NCBI RefSeq assembly: GCF_043290135.1 | Contig: NC_134701.1 | Location: forward strand, 96,056,202-96,120,201 | Source of the DNA: Rhipicephalus microplus | Taxonomy: Eukaryota; Arthropoda; Arachnida; Ixodida; Ixodidae | Length of the DNA stretch: 64,000 bases | Reading direction: 5' to 3' | In this document: in pieces, positions 12,400 through 23,593 of the stretch | Numbering within the stretch: position 1 is the first letter of the stretch | How the letters are laid out: every line of letters begins with the position of its first letter | Made by a program: the position numbers and the translations under genes | Notes under the pieces: generated by a model | Told to the model about the DNA's origin: nothing | Seen by the model: the letters and a program-made list of their open reading frames with translations, nothing else | Database searches by the model: none

Positions 12400-12870
12400 G
12401 CCCCTTTGCTAAAATATGAAGCAAGCTTTACTAATGGCTAGTTTTTTTTAAGCTGGCCGGTTCGTATTTTCTTTTTGTCCCACAATGTGAATATGGCTTT
12501 GAATATGACTGTTCCAAATGCTAAATGTTTGTTCCTTGTGATACACTTTATACATTGTAATAAATACTCCAGTAGCTAGTTTCTTTCGTTCTAAGAGCAG
12601 TTGTGTTTTTCTGTTTGCCCCATAATGTGATTATGGCTGTGAATATGACTGTACCAGATGCTAAAAGTTTTTCACTGTGATAAATTTTGAAACATTATAA
12701 CGAATAATCTAGCGCCTTGTTTTTTTTTTTTTGCTTAATCTTGTCAGTTTCGGTTTTTGTGTTGCACAATGTAGTCATAGATGTCAATATGACTGCTAAA
12801 AGCTGGAAGTTCGTATGTTCCTTGTGATACATGGTACTTACATTGTAATAAATATTTTGCCAGGTGCCCA
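12400..12870 (+). repeat. Threefold ~145-bp tandem repeat in the transposon 3' region
   Basis: Three diverged units share CACAATGTGA, AATATGACTG, CTTGTGATACA and a TTGTAATAAATA ending. Each unit therefore carries an AATAAA-type signal. They lie directly after the transposase stop and may act as repeated polyadenylation sites; that role is inference. Confidence 0.7.
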
Positions 12871-13547
12871 GGACTTGTGTACGTTTCTTTTAAGTGCAAT
12901 CTGAAGCAGTTACGTCCGCCAAGATGGAGCGGAACAGCACTATTTCATCTTGATGTGAAATAACGTTCGTTCAGAAATTTTATATTCTATGCCTATATCG
13001 CGGCAATGCAGAAATTAATGTTTTGCTCATCTGTAGTGGCCGCCGCACAGGAAACGTCCGCGCCGCAGCGGATCGCGCGCGCGCGCGTCGACGGGCCAGG
13101 TGCGTGACGTCGCGGAGGCAGTGAAGAGGCCTGCCTGAATTTATCTAGGTGGTGTTGGGTGAGCGCTCCCGTTCGCGAGCACCAGGACGCCGTGCCAACA
13201 TGCATTTCGGACGCCCAACATCACCGACGGGACGCTGCGGGCAATCTGGAATGGAAGGCCCTCGCCGAGTCGATTAAGTCACTTGCCAACAGGTTGAAAG
13301 CTGTAGAGGACGAAGTTTGCCGGCCGCCTGCCCAGTGGCCTCTTAGAACATCCCGCGGTGGCGATGGGCGCCCCCGGTGCTACTACTGCCATCGCCTCGG
13401 CCACATCGCGCGACAATGTCACAGGCAGTACGAGGACCAGCAGCGACAGAGAAGGGACGAACAAAGCGGCAACGGTGAGCGGCATTTTGACTCGGGAAAC
13501 GGGAATGGCCAGGCATAGGGGGCCAGCCTGGCCGCTCAGTCTGCACA

Positions 13548-16500
13548 TTGGCGGTAAACCAATTAATCTATCTACCTATGAAGGCAAACAGTAGAAGTGA
13601 CACACAAATCGTCGACACCGGCTCTTCTGTAAATGTTGTCTCCCTTGATTTCGCGCAGAAGATCACTTCAGTTCAAGAATTTAGAGACATTGGAATTTTG
13701 ATTAGAGGCATTGGAGGAAATATCCTATCGCCCATGGGGGAAGCGGAAATACTTCTTGAATTTGGCACCGTGAAAATAAGTCGGAAATTTCTAATTGTCA
13801 AGGAATGCCTTTACGAGCTGCTGGGTGGGCTCCCATTTTGCCTAGCAGCTCGGTTAGTCATCGATTTTTCTGCGGAGAAATTGCACATTGGGGGAGAGGC
13901 GTTTGATCTTCAAGTAGGGCCGAAGAATGTAACTCACGGCGATGTCCCAGTGAGGTGCCAGGAGCAGATCCGCATAGAGCCACGCACCGAGGCGATTGTG
14001 CCTATACAGGTTCCCATAGACTGCGTCCACATTATCGAGCCAAATGTTAATTTGAGAAACGGGTTGTGTGTGGCACGAACCATAACGAATGTGTTGAGTG
14101 GTGTCGGCATTGTCCATGTGGCTAACCCTACCATGTCGCCAGTAACTTCGCATTGCGACACGAAGCTTGGCTGGGCTGCGTCTATTTATGATGCACAGCT
14201 CGGCGTCGCCGCGCCGCACTGCCCAGCGGGTAGCGGCGACTTCGAAGTGGACACTGGGGACCATTTGCAACCTTTCGAAAGAGCGGAGCTACTCTCACTT
14301 GTGAATAAGTTCCGCCATTTGCTTACGGGAGAACATAACCCAATTCAAAGAACTGACGTCGCGGAGCATGTCATAGATACAGGTGATGCGGCTCCCATTC
14401 ATCAACATCCCTACCGACATTCCACCTTCGAAAGGGAAGTCATTGGCCAGCAGATTGATGAGATGCTTCATGACGGAATGATCAGAGAGTCCAACAGCCC
14501 ATGGTCGTCCCCTGTGGTTCTGGTAAAGAAGCCGAACGGCGGCTGGCGCTTCTGCGTAGATTTCAGAAGAGTCAATGCTGTCACGAAGAGAGACGTGCAC
14601 CCTTTGCCGAGAATCGACGACATTCTTGATGTGCTGCAGGGATCCCGTTACTTCACGACATTGGATTTGACATCAGGCTACTGGCAAATTGGAATTCGTG
14701 AAGAGGATAAGCCTAAGACGGCATTTTCATGTGGGCGGGGACTCTACGAATTCAACGTTGTCCCATTCGGTCTGTGTAACGCACCCGCCACATTTAAGAG
14801 AATGATCAACAAAGTTCTCAGTGGTCTGCTCTGGAAGGTGTGTTTGGCCTACTTGGACGACATCGTGATTTTCTCTAAGACTATGGCAGCCCATTTGAGA
14901 GACTTGCAGAGTGTACTTACGGCTTTGGAAGCAGCGAACCTACGACTGAGGCCCGAGAAGTGCAGTTTCGCCCGAAAGGAGATCAAGTATCTCGGACACA
15001 TTCTTACAGGCGAAAACATCCGGCCGGATCCCGACAAAGTGGCAGCGATCGAAAAATTCCCCAAGCCAGGAAACAAGAAAGGTGTGCAGAGCTTTCTTGG
15101 TATCTGCAACTACTATCGGCGATTCATTAAGGATTTTTTTAGTATTTCTCGACCTCTGACCAACCTGACAAAAAAAGATGTTCCTTTGGTCTGGGATGCG
15201 GCTTGCGAGGTAGCGATGGAGTCCCTCAAAGAGAAACTTGTCACAGCCCCCGTTCTGCGTCAGTTTGAGCCGGGACGACCAATAAAGGTGCACACGGATG
15301 CTTGCGATAACGGCATTGGAGCCCTGCTCGTTCAGAGAACCGCAGCTCAAGAAAGAGTCATCGCATATGCTAGCCGGCACCTTAATAAAGCTGAGGTTAA
15401 TTACAGCACCACTGAGAAGGAATGTCTCGCCGTCGTGTACGCCTGTGCACAGTTTCGGCCGTACGTTTTCGGGGCTAAATTCACAGTCGTGACCGACCAA
15501 GCTAGCCTTGCTTGGCTTATGAAGGTCCGGAATCCGAATGGTCGTCTCATGCGGTGGTCTTTGTTGCTGTAGGAATTCGACATAACGCTGAGACACCGCC
15601 CAGGCCGGAAGAATGGAAATGCCGATACGCTTTCCCGCCTTCCTCATGACCCCGCGCCAGCAAGCGAAGAAAATCAATTACCGTTGCTGGCTCTCGATCG
15701 AGTGGATGTTGGGGAACGACAGAGGGCAGATCCATGGATGGAAGAAATTATCCAGCATCTCGAGAGGCTGAAGGCGCCCGTTGTCAGAAAAACTAAAAGA
15801 ACGGCCCGGAGCTTTCGGTTAATCGATGGTGTTCTGTATCGGAGGGCAAAAGGGTTTCAGGAAGACCGCGCGGCACTTGTTGTCCCCAGGTGTCTGAGAC
15901 CGGACATCCTAAAGCACTGCCATGACGACACCATGGCAGGCCACCTTGGTGTCAAAGCGCACATGGAAAAAAGTACGCTGCCGGTATTTCAGGCCAAAGA
16001 TGTTCGCATACGTGAGCAAGTATGTCCTCACCTGCCCAGACTGCCAGACGAGAAAGCCACCACCCGGCAAACCTGTCTGTTTTCTCCAACCTATACCCCC
16101 CGTGGGGCGGCCATTTGAGCAAATCGGCATGGATTTTCTTGGACCCTTCGTGAAGAGTAAACGCGGCCACCGCTACGTGCTTGTGATGACTGACTATCAC
16201 TCAAAGTGGGTAGAAGCGGTCGCCTGCCCTGCTGCAACGGCCGCTGAGGCAGCCCAAGCTTTTGTGGAGCAAGTGGTTCTACGACATGGAGCCCCGGCGA
16301 AGATAATCACTGACCGGGGAAAGCATTTTATTAGTACCTTCATTGAAGAGGTATTCCGAGCAATGGGGAGCAACCACGTCACAACCACCGCCTACCACCC
16401 GCAGACGAATGGCCTGTGCGAGAGGTTCAACCGTACGCTTGCGGACATGCTCAGTATGTATGTTTCGACAGACCACCAGGATTGGGACGAATTCCTCCCT

Positions 16501-17202
16501 TATGTCGTCTTCGGTTACAACTCTTCGCAGCAAGAGACAACCGGCTTCACGCCATTTTTCTTGTTGCATGGCCGCGAGCCGACCTTGCCCATTGATTCGA
16601 GCCTCAACCTGCAACGTGACAATGAGGGTGCCTTCAATGCATATGCAGTGGCGCTCAGGCTTCGCCAAGCTCGGGAGCTCGTGGCTCAGCGCAAAAGGGA
16701 CCAGCAAACAAAAAACAAGAGAGCGTACGATGCCCGACGACGGGGTGCTGTGTTTCGACCGGGGCAATTCGTCTACGTGTGGACGCCCTCACGAGCGAGG
16801 GGCAAAACAACATAGCTCCTCCACCGCTACCATGGACCATTTCGCCTCCTTCGACGAGTAGCGGAGAACAACTGGGAGGTCGTGGACCGCAGCGGAAGGA
16901 AGAGGGACATTGTGAATGTAGCGCATTTGAAACTGTGTCGCCCCCGTTCATGTCTCGACGACGACGCGGATGACGAGAGTGAGAGCGAACGCGAGTGTTC
17001 GGTCCGTGTTGACACCACAGTGCCGCAGTTCCGCCCGCGAGTGATCACGGTCAAAGTGAACATTCGACTAGTGACACCGAGGTCTACTTTGATTCGCGGA
17101 CACAATATAGGGACCAGTCATCCGACACCGAACCGAAAAGATTCGGGGCTTATGACAGTGACACCAAGATTTACTACACAGCCAGTGATGTTGAGTGAGT
17201 GA
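13548..17202 (+). pseudogene. Gypsy pol: protease, reverse transcriptase, RNase H, integrase; two stops and a frameshift
   Basis: Domains in order are: aspartic protease (IVDTGSS, about 13.61 kb); reverse transcriptase (about 14.35-14.99 kb) with the catalytic AYLDDIVIFS motif; RNase H (about 15.28-15.55 kb) with HTDACDNGIG; integrase zinc finger (C-x2-C in CPDCQ at about 16.05 kb); and an integrase core with Asp in GMDFLG, Asp in ITDRGK and Glu in LCERFNRTL. Lesions are a TAG at 15570-15572 where Gln would fit, a one-base frameshift near 15940-15960 in the integrase finger, and a TAG at 16813-16815 where Lys would fit. The frame reopens after each and ends at 17202. The start is uncertain because the gag-pol junction is not obvious. 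Confidence 0.9.
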
Positions 17203-17570
17203 GTTAAAGGACTCCCTTTGTAACCCTGTGTGTCTCTGTGTGTGCTTTCGTACTGAGATGTGTGCGTCATAACTGTAGTTAGCAATTTGTATTTTTTTTG
17301 TTTCACTGTTCTAAAACAAGTTTTATTTTTGAGCATGTGTGTTTCGCCATCATGTATTAGTGTTTTAGTGCCTTGCAGATGTAAAATGTTTTGTACGTTT
17401 ATTCGGTCGCGGGTCGCCTTTTTCGCATGTTACAGTTATGTGTCATTTTCTTTTAAATGTACGTGAAATGTTCTTTCTTTTTTGGAGGGTGCGAAGCAAA
17501 TTGTGTCCTTGCTTGTGGATTTTTAGTTTACTTGCAGCTCATCCAGAGGGGGGACACTCTTAGTTCATAT
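17203..17570 (+). other. Gypsy 3' untranslated region
   Basis: T-rich non-coding sequence between the pol stop and the polypurine tract. I see no gene. Confidence 0.6.
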
Positions 17571-17578
17571 AGGGGAGG

Positions 17579-18236
17579 TGTCGCGTAGATATAGATGTAG
17601 CTATTTTCTTTCAACTTTTGGCTCGTTCCAATGTCGCGGGTCTGCCAAGGAGCAGGGTTTGCGGTGGTGTCCTTGAGTGGCTCACCGGCTTTGTTGTACA
17701 AGCGGGTTATCTTCCTTCCTGCGAGGGTATGTTTCCCATTTAGGGGACCGCAGACGCCTTTGCATCCGCGACGCCTGAAGGTATGCGGGGTGAGCTGTAC
17801 GGTAGAAGCCTAACGGATGTCGCGGTAGCTTGTATGTTTTTACTTTAGTTTAGGTCATTTGTGTTTAGGCGGACGGCGGTCATCGAGTTCAAACTCGGTG
17901 GAGACCGCCCGCTATTAGGTGTACCTGTTTGAATTCGTGACACCCGATTGGGTGTGGTGAACGGATACTTCTGAGTGGTCCTTTTTGTTTGTCTCGGGGG
18001 TCGCTTCGGGACGCTTCCAGGGGAGCCGAGGGAGAGTCGCACCGGAGACGCCACGAGAGCAGGTTGCAGCGGGTGCTGCTCTGAGTTGTTAGAGTTATGC
18101 AGCGTACAAGTGTGTACAACGTCTATTATGAACACCAAGCCAAAAAAATCGGTTTAGGAGCAACTCTATGAATCTGCTGTGTGTACGTGTCATCTCTCCG
18201 GTGGCGACCAAGTAGCGACCAGAACACTACTCTACA
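17579..18236 (+). repeat. 3' LTR of the Gypsy element
   Basis: A 658-bp copy of the 5' LTR, with a single copy of the 142-bp unit, preceded by the polypurine tract AGGGGAGG (17571-17578). It ends CTACA and is followed by the target duplication GTAT. Confidence 0.93.
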
Positions 18237-18252
18237 GTATCAATAATGATAC
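18237..18252. repeat. 16-bp near-palindrome flanking the piggyBac gene (left)
   Basis: GTATCAATAATGATAC has GTATCA/TGATAC arms. A near-identical element, GTATCAAATATGATAC, lies at 20526-20541 on the far side of the piggyBac reading frame. Both are followed by CGG. They may be subterminal transposase-binding repeats, as the MITE at 28.3 kb has a comparable short palindrome inside each end. Confidence 0.55.
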
Positions 18253-18399
18253 GGCGAATTCAAACGTCCCTTTTATGGAATAGATCGAAACTGAATCCCC
18301 GAAGGCCGCTGTAGGGCCCTCTAGACATGTTGAAAAGTGTTTTCGCTTGTAGCTGCTTCCGATTCTTACCACCAGAGGCCTGCGAGCCGAGTTGGAAAA

Positions 18400-20375
18400 A
18401 TGGCGACCGCCAGCAGCACGCGCGCTGGAATACCATGCCGAAATTTCTATTCCAGGAAAGGTAAGCAATTGTTCATTTATGGCAGCGACAGTATCGATGC
18501 TGTTTTGTGTACGTTTCCGGATCTTTATACGTAATTGCCTGCCCTAGAATGTAGTTCTGCGCTGCATGACAACGTCGCGAATTTATCCGTATCATATATG
18601 AGACAGTGGGCTTTCGTGAAGCCTTCTTTCTTGCCGTGGGTTTCTTGCCCTGGTGACTCGTGTGCCTTGATTGCGACACGATATCGCACTTCCTTTGCAT
18701 TTTGAACGTAATATTTTTCTCTGCACAAGACGAAGTGATACAATTTGACCGCGCAGTTACATTAGTTGTGTTCACAATTCACTCATATTCTCAAAGACAC
18801 AAAACCGCGCTTCGCCACGTACGTTCACCATTGATCACAGTTTGTTTTTGTTCGTTTTAGGTGGTCCCATGATGGATGTCCTCGAACGTGTCGCTCCAGG
18901 GGACGATGTGAGTGACTTCAGCGACCTTTCAGAAAGTGACGAAGAGGAATGGACCGCACCAAGTCCCGGCGCCCCTGATCACTCAAGTGAAGATGAAGAA
19001 GCGGATGACTTTTGTGGCGGTTCCCCTGTCGCATCTTCTTCTCTTCCTGGAAGAAACTGGGAGAAAGCTTTGCTCGAGATAGCCCACCCAGAGTTTTCGG
19101 GGACATTCAGCGAACCGAACGACTTGAAAACCCCGATCGTGATTTTCAGGCGGCTTCTAACAGACGACATGCTGGCCATTCTAGTCGACCAAACAAACAT
19201 TTACAGCACACAGAAGTATGGCAAATCTGTGAACACAAGTGTCCCCGAAGTTGAGCAGTACATTGGCATGTACTTGAAAATGGGCCTCGTCCAAATGCCA
19301 AACGTGAGATGCTACTGGGAGCAAGACAGCAGGAATTCGCCCATAGCAGATACCATGCCAAGGAATCGCTTCTTGAAGTTGACGGCGTGTCTAGATGCCT
19401 TGAATTGTGGCATTGCAACGAAACCTTGAGCAAATTGAGCAAGAGGAATATAATGCAGTAGACGAAATGATGGTGCCCTTTACGGGAAGAAGTACACTAA
19501 AGCAATATATGCCGAACAAACCGGTACCATGGGGCTTCAAGCTGTGGGGCCGGGCTGGAGCAACAGGTATCCTGTATCAGTTCGATGTGTACCAAGGGAA
19601 GGATGACGGTAACTATACATTTGGACTGGGTGGCGATACCGTCCTGAATATGTGTAGCAAGCTGCCCTCTGATGAGGGCTTCAAGGTAGCTGCGGATAAT
19701 TTCTTCAGCTCTTTGGAGCTGGTTGAGGAGCTCTCTGGTCGCGGGATTCAATATGTCGGTACTCTGCACCAAAACCGGCTCAAAGATTGTTGTCTCTTGA
19801 GTGAAAAAAACCTGAAGCCACTTGGGCAAGGTGCCTGTGATCATCGTGTTGACAATGGCACAGGTATTTCTGTTGTGCGCTGGTTCGATAGAAAAGCAGT
19901 GACATTGGTGTCGAACTTTGTGTCATTGGAGCCTGTCGAAAAAGTCAAGCGGTATGACCGCAAGGCCAAAGTACATGTTGATGTACCACGACCTGCTATC
20001 GTTGCTGTGTACAACAGTTTCATGGGTGGTATTGACCAGCAAAATTATCAAGCTGCCCTCTATAAGTACAACATTAGATACAGGCGCTGGTACATGTATA
20101 TTCTCTACCACACGTTGTATATCTGTGCGGTAAATGCGTGCAATATCCACAGGCGCCAGTGTGGACAGCTGGGAAGAAAGGCAATGAAGTTGAGAGTATT
20201 AATTGCAGAGCTCTCAGAAAACTTGATGCTCTGCGGAAAGACTAGAAGAGGACGGCCCGCTAGCCTCCCATCATCTGCCTCAAAGAAAAGGAAACTAGCG
20301 CCGAAGCAGCCCCAAAATGATGTAAGAAAAGATGGTGTTGGCCACTTTCCTATCATAACAACCAAGAGGCTGTGA
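18400..20375 (+). pseudogene. piggyBac-type transposase (DDE_Tnp_1_7) with internal deletion
   Basis: A short first exon (18400-18460, starting MATASSTRAG) ends at AAAG|GTAAGC. Exon 2 begins at 18861 after TTTTAG and keeps the phase. The N-terminal part is acidic (SDFSDLSESDEEE), followed by the piggyBac N-terminal domain with YIGMYLKMGLVQ and MPRNRFLKL. The frame breaks at about 19390-19405, and the rest resumes in another frame to 20375. All three catalytic Asp motifs remain: VDEMMVPF, AADNFFSS and MGGIDQQNY. Relative to the family, a few dozen residues before the first Asp are missing, so a deletion plus frameshift is the simplest reading. No C-terminal Cys-rich finger is seen. I could not place termini or TTAA duplications. 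Confidence 0.87.
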
Positions 20376-20525
20376 TGCAAGCACTGTTGTCCGAAAGAAA
20401 ACACATTCAGTTCTGTTATTTGCTGTAAATGTGAGGTGACACAAGAAAGAAACTGCCTTTTTGATTTCCACAGGCAATAAGTTCCTGCTTTGCTCCACTG
20501 GCCTTACGTAGGGAAGAAGCTCACT

Positions 20526-20541
20526 GTATCAAATATGATAC
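20526..20541. repeat. 16-bp near-palindrome flanking the piggyBac gene (right)
   Basis: GTATCAAATATGATAC is the partner of the motif at 18237-18252. It lies about 150 bp after the transposase stop. Confidence 0.55.
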
Positions 20542-20689
20542 GGACTACGGTTGTGCAATACTTATATATTTCTGCAATATTTTTGTATAAGTTGGTTCAT
20601 AGTGATCTAAGAAGTCAATAAACAAGTTATCGTATTTTTCCTTCATGTGCTTCTGTGTCCGGGCTTTCCGGGGATATATATATATATAT

Positions 20690-20921
20690 TGTGAGCACCC
20701 ACAGGTGCCCAGCTTATTACTAGCACGGCCTACAGCGCTTTTACATCGATGTAACACCAAGCCCAAGTGAAGACCGGGACACTCTTTCTCGCGACCACCG
20801 CCGTGTCTGCTGGCATCGTCGTCAATTTCCACCGCACGCCGCTATGCTTCAATAAACCTTTCATTACCTGGTTCCTGATGCCTCCGCATTCATGCCCCAG
20901 TCCTCACATATAGCCATTACA
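20690..20921 (+). repeat. Candidate LTR with primer-binding site
   Basis: The segment begins TGTGAGC after an (AT)n run and ends ATTACA. It contains CAATAAACC near its 3' end. TGGTGCAGCC follows three bases later (20924), as expected of a primer-binding site. No matching second LTR was recognised. Degraded protease-like sequence lies about 500 bp downstream. Confidence 0.45.
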
Positions 20922-21379
20922 TCTGGTGCAGCCAACTGACCGCCCACGATAGTGGGCTTCATTTCAACCTGTACTAGCCTCGACAAGATGCAAATCTGCA
21001 CTCCACAGCAAGCCCTTTGTCACTTGCCTAAACTCTGTTGCACTCATCTCAACCTTTTCGCGTCACTAAGCCTGCAGCGACATTTTTGCGTCACTAAGCC
21101 TGCAGAGCGACGGCAGCCTCGCTCTGAACCAGCGCCATTACAGTCTACCCGAGAAGCTGCATCAAGAACATGCATTTCAGAGCTGCCACCCGAGCAACAA
21201 GAACCTACTTATGCAGTTTTTTCGCCGCAGTACAGTGCTCCAGCTTTTCGTAGCAGCCAAGATTTGTCTCGGGCTGCCTGCCATTAATGTCATGCCTTGA
21301 GGCATCTGGCATCTAAGTGCGTTGCACGCTCTAGCAGCTTACATTCAGTGCCTCAAACCACGCAAAAGACAAGGCAGCT

Positions 21380-22120
21380 TCCTGCATTGCACAGTGCTAT
21401 CATTACATTGGATGATTAACAGCACCAATGTACCCTTTTCAACATAACTGTTAGTGGAGTCAGTGAGTGTGAAGCCTTTTCTGGCTTTGGTTCCAAGGTG
21501 AGACTCATTGCCAAAGCCTCTCCACTTGCGAGCATAATCATCCTATGGACCAAGCCCCCTCAGGCCATTGTAGGAGGAAGCACAGTACTACATGTTGGTA
21601 CTGCATTTTTTAAATATCTGTTGGCCCATCTGCAGGAATTTGTTAAAGAGGCTGTTTTAGAAGATAATGGGCTTGCCCTCATTCTTGGTGAGGATTGGTT
21701 CTCAGCAGCATAGCACATCCCATTTTTGAGCCACTAAAGCCAAAGCAGTTGCTGCATACAGCCACGAATATCACCATTATTGCAAACCAAGAACTAGTCC
21801 CAAGAATGTCATATATATGCTACATTGCATTGCCCATGGCCAGCAGTACATCCATCAGACTGGTACGGCATTCAAACTATGTTTGAGCCCACACGGGAAC
21901 TCTGCCAAATATCGCTTTGTCTAAGCATCTGAATTTGCCAGAGCACTCATTCGATAAATTGCGAGTCACTTTCCTCCAGTTGGGCTACCGCGGTACTTCT
22001 GAATGGGAACAAGGAGAACAGTACTACATCTGCAAACTTCAAACACTGACACACGACAGCAATGAAAGCATCAGCAGCCTATCTTTCCTTAGGGTGGGTG
22101 CAAGTTATATGGGACATTAA
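21380..22120 (+). pseudogene. Degraded retroelement polyprotein fragment (protease-like)
   Basis: Around 21460-21715 the translation resembles a retroelement aspartic protease: the active-site Asp-Thr-Gly is replaced by GFG followed by SKVRLIAKA, and the segment ends in VLEDNGLALILGEDWF. Stops and frame changes follow. The candidate LTR and primer site at 20690-20934 could be its 5' end. No reverse transcriptase was found in this segment. Confidence 0.45.
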
Positions 22121-22480
22121 TTGAGCTTGGTTTAATTATTTATCTTAATTATTTCTCAATACGCCCAAAAGAGTGCCCAATAATTATCTGGGGAAATGAA
22201 CCAATCGCACATCTTTCTATATTCTGTTCTCGCGTGTACATTTATTCCTAGTTTTTATTTTATTTATTTTATTTGAATTTCTCTTGTTTTCAGAATTGTA
22301 CACATGTCTTTCGCACTATGTGACCTATTTCAATATGTTTGGTTATCATTCATTCTAATCTCACATTTTACATTTGTTTATATTTTTACCGTTCTTTTTG
22401 TTGATTTGTTTTATTCTTTTTAAATGGAAGAGCCTACCTAGCACCAGCCGGTTCAATCACAAGTGCCTAGTGCAGCGGTA
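22121..22480. other. AT-rich non-coding stretch
   Basis: Runs of TTAATTATTTAT and TTTTATTTTATTTATT type are present. No gene or clear boundary was seen. Confidence 0.5.
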
Positions 22481-22569
22481 CTCAAAGGGCAGGATGCATG
22501 CACGCACGCCGTCATTTTGGTAATACGGGTCTACTTACCTGAGGGTTGAACTGTACTTCTCTAACAAAG

Positions 22570-23593
22570 ATGGGCGACCTCATGAAGAGGAACTAGGACC
22601 ACTGGGTCAGTAAGTGCGTTGGCGATGAAGAACCAGTTGCCACTGTGGGAGATGTGTCCCGCTGGGACCACAGCATGTAACTAGCACTGATGGCCCTCGA
22701 AGCGTTCTACGAGAAGGAGCACTGGCGGGCAATCCAGACAGCCCTAGAACACGTCTGCTGGCCGCTGTGCTTTACGTGGCTCGGCTTCGTCTTCACCAAC
22801 CCCGGAGAGCGAATGAGCGGCCATGTCTTCACCTGGAAGAACAGCTTCCTCAATGCTTTTCTCTACGAAAGGGGCTGTAAGAAGACCCTCAACATCTCCC
22901 TCGAGACCAACCTCGACGACTACTTGCCATTCGAAGTCGATGAAGACGACAACTATCACATCTACCCAACCAACGTTATTAACATTAAAACGCTCCACCA
23001 GAACCTGGAGAGCATTATTATCAAAATCCAGTTGAAGACCCGTGAAGAGTACTGCACACCGACCGTGTCTCCGACAATGACTATCTCTCCCACTACTATG
23101 CACCAGCACTAATCAAGTGCCTTCCATCTAACAAAGGCGCACGACCTCCACTCACCAACACGGGGGTCACAGCGTACACGCACGAGGAGAAATTCCTGCC
23201 AGTCAGGCCGATTGACGAAATCGTTGGCAAGTGGTGCTTTACCCTCAAGCATAGCACAACGCATGACTTGGCCACACACATAAAAGAGATGTGTGGCCAA
23301 GAAATCTGGCCTCTCAACCGGACTAGACTTGATATTGAGAGCAGCAAGGCGCACAACTATCTGCTCCAATACCCACACATCCACATGCAAAGATGGTACG
23401 CATGCACCATATTTGCCCTGAACTCTGCCCCTACACTTATGGAACATGTCAGCAACAACAAAAAACTTTCTTCTTTTTTTTACCTGGCTGCCGAGGGGGC
23501 CGAACCGGGGACTGACTCTGCCAGGCATGTATTCCTTTTGTCAAGTAACTGCCTGCCGCCCAAGCACCTAACGATGTCCCTCCTCGACCTATA
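22570..23593 (+). pseudogene. Unidentified decayed coding region (~300 codons, frameshifted)
   Basis: Frame 1 is open from 22690 to 23112, and upstream to about 22621 apart from a TAA at 22678-22680. Near 23050 the apparently coding frame changes, and a second frame is open from there to the stop ending at 23593. Both parts have ordinary protein-like composition (Trp, Cys, His and charged residues spread evenly, no simple repeats), e.g. HVCWPLCFTWLGF and HMQRWYACTIFALNSAP. I do not recognise the family. It could be a further open reading frame of the retroelement just upstream, a cellular pseudogene, or an old viral insertion; nothing visible decides between these. Confidence 0.4.

Larger units (their letters stand above)
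9091..13157 (+). mobile_element. P-like THAP transposon (copy 1), 4067 bp, inside Gypsy gag
   Basis: Terminal inverted repeats begin CAACACCACCTA at both ends and continue imperfectly for about 45 bp, through CTCTTCACT. The flanks carry the direct repeat GGTGAGC (9084-9090 and 13158-13164). Seven bases match exactly; the family norm of 8 would need one mismatch. A further copy of the terminal motif lies subterminally at about 9173. One transposase gene lies inside on the same strand. The element is near complete. Confidence 0.92.
8413..13518 (+). pseudogene. Gypsy gag, interrupted by a P-like transposon
   Basis: The first part (8413-9090) starts at an ATG 44 bases after the 5' LTR and encodes a retrotransposon gag capsid-like domain (Trp-rich, with WEEW and the R-x-R-LEN region). 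The second part (13165-13518) encodes a CCHC zinc knuckle (CYYCHRLGHIARQC) and ends in TAG. Removing 9091-13157 plus one 7-bp target copy joins the codons CTG GTG AGC to GCT CCC in frame, so gag was open when the transposon landed. The product would package element RNA. The tail encoded from 9091 to 9231 is transposon sequence and not gag. Confidence 0.88.
7569..18236 (+). mobile_element. Ty3/Gypsy LTR retrotransposon, nested by a P-like element
   Basis: Direct LTRs beginning TGTCGCG and ending CTACA flank gag and pol in one orientation. The flanks carry a 4-bp target duplication GTAT (7565-7568 and 18237-18240). A polypurine tract, AGGGGAGG, lies just before the 3' LTR at 17571-17578. A TGG-starting primer-site candidate follows the 5' LTR at 8373. 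Gag is split by a 4.07-kb P-like transposon. Pol has two stops and one frameshift, so the copy is not autonomous. Without the nested transposon it would be about 6.6 kb. The 3' target copy GTAT overlaps a palindrome that recurs beyond the piggyBac gene, so the insertion site may lie in a piggyBac subterminal region. Confidence 0.93.
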
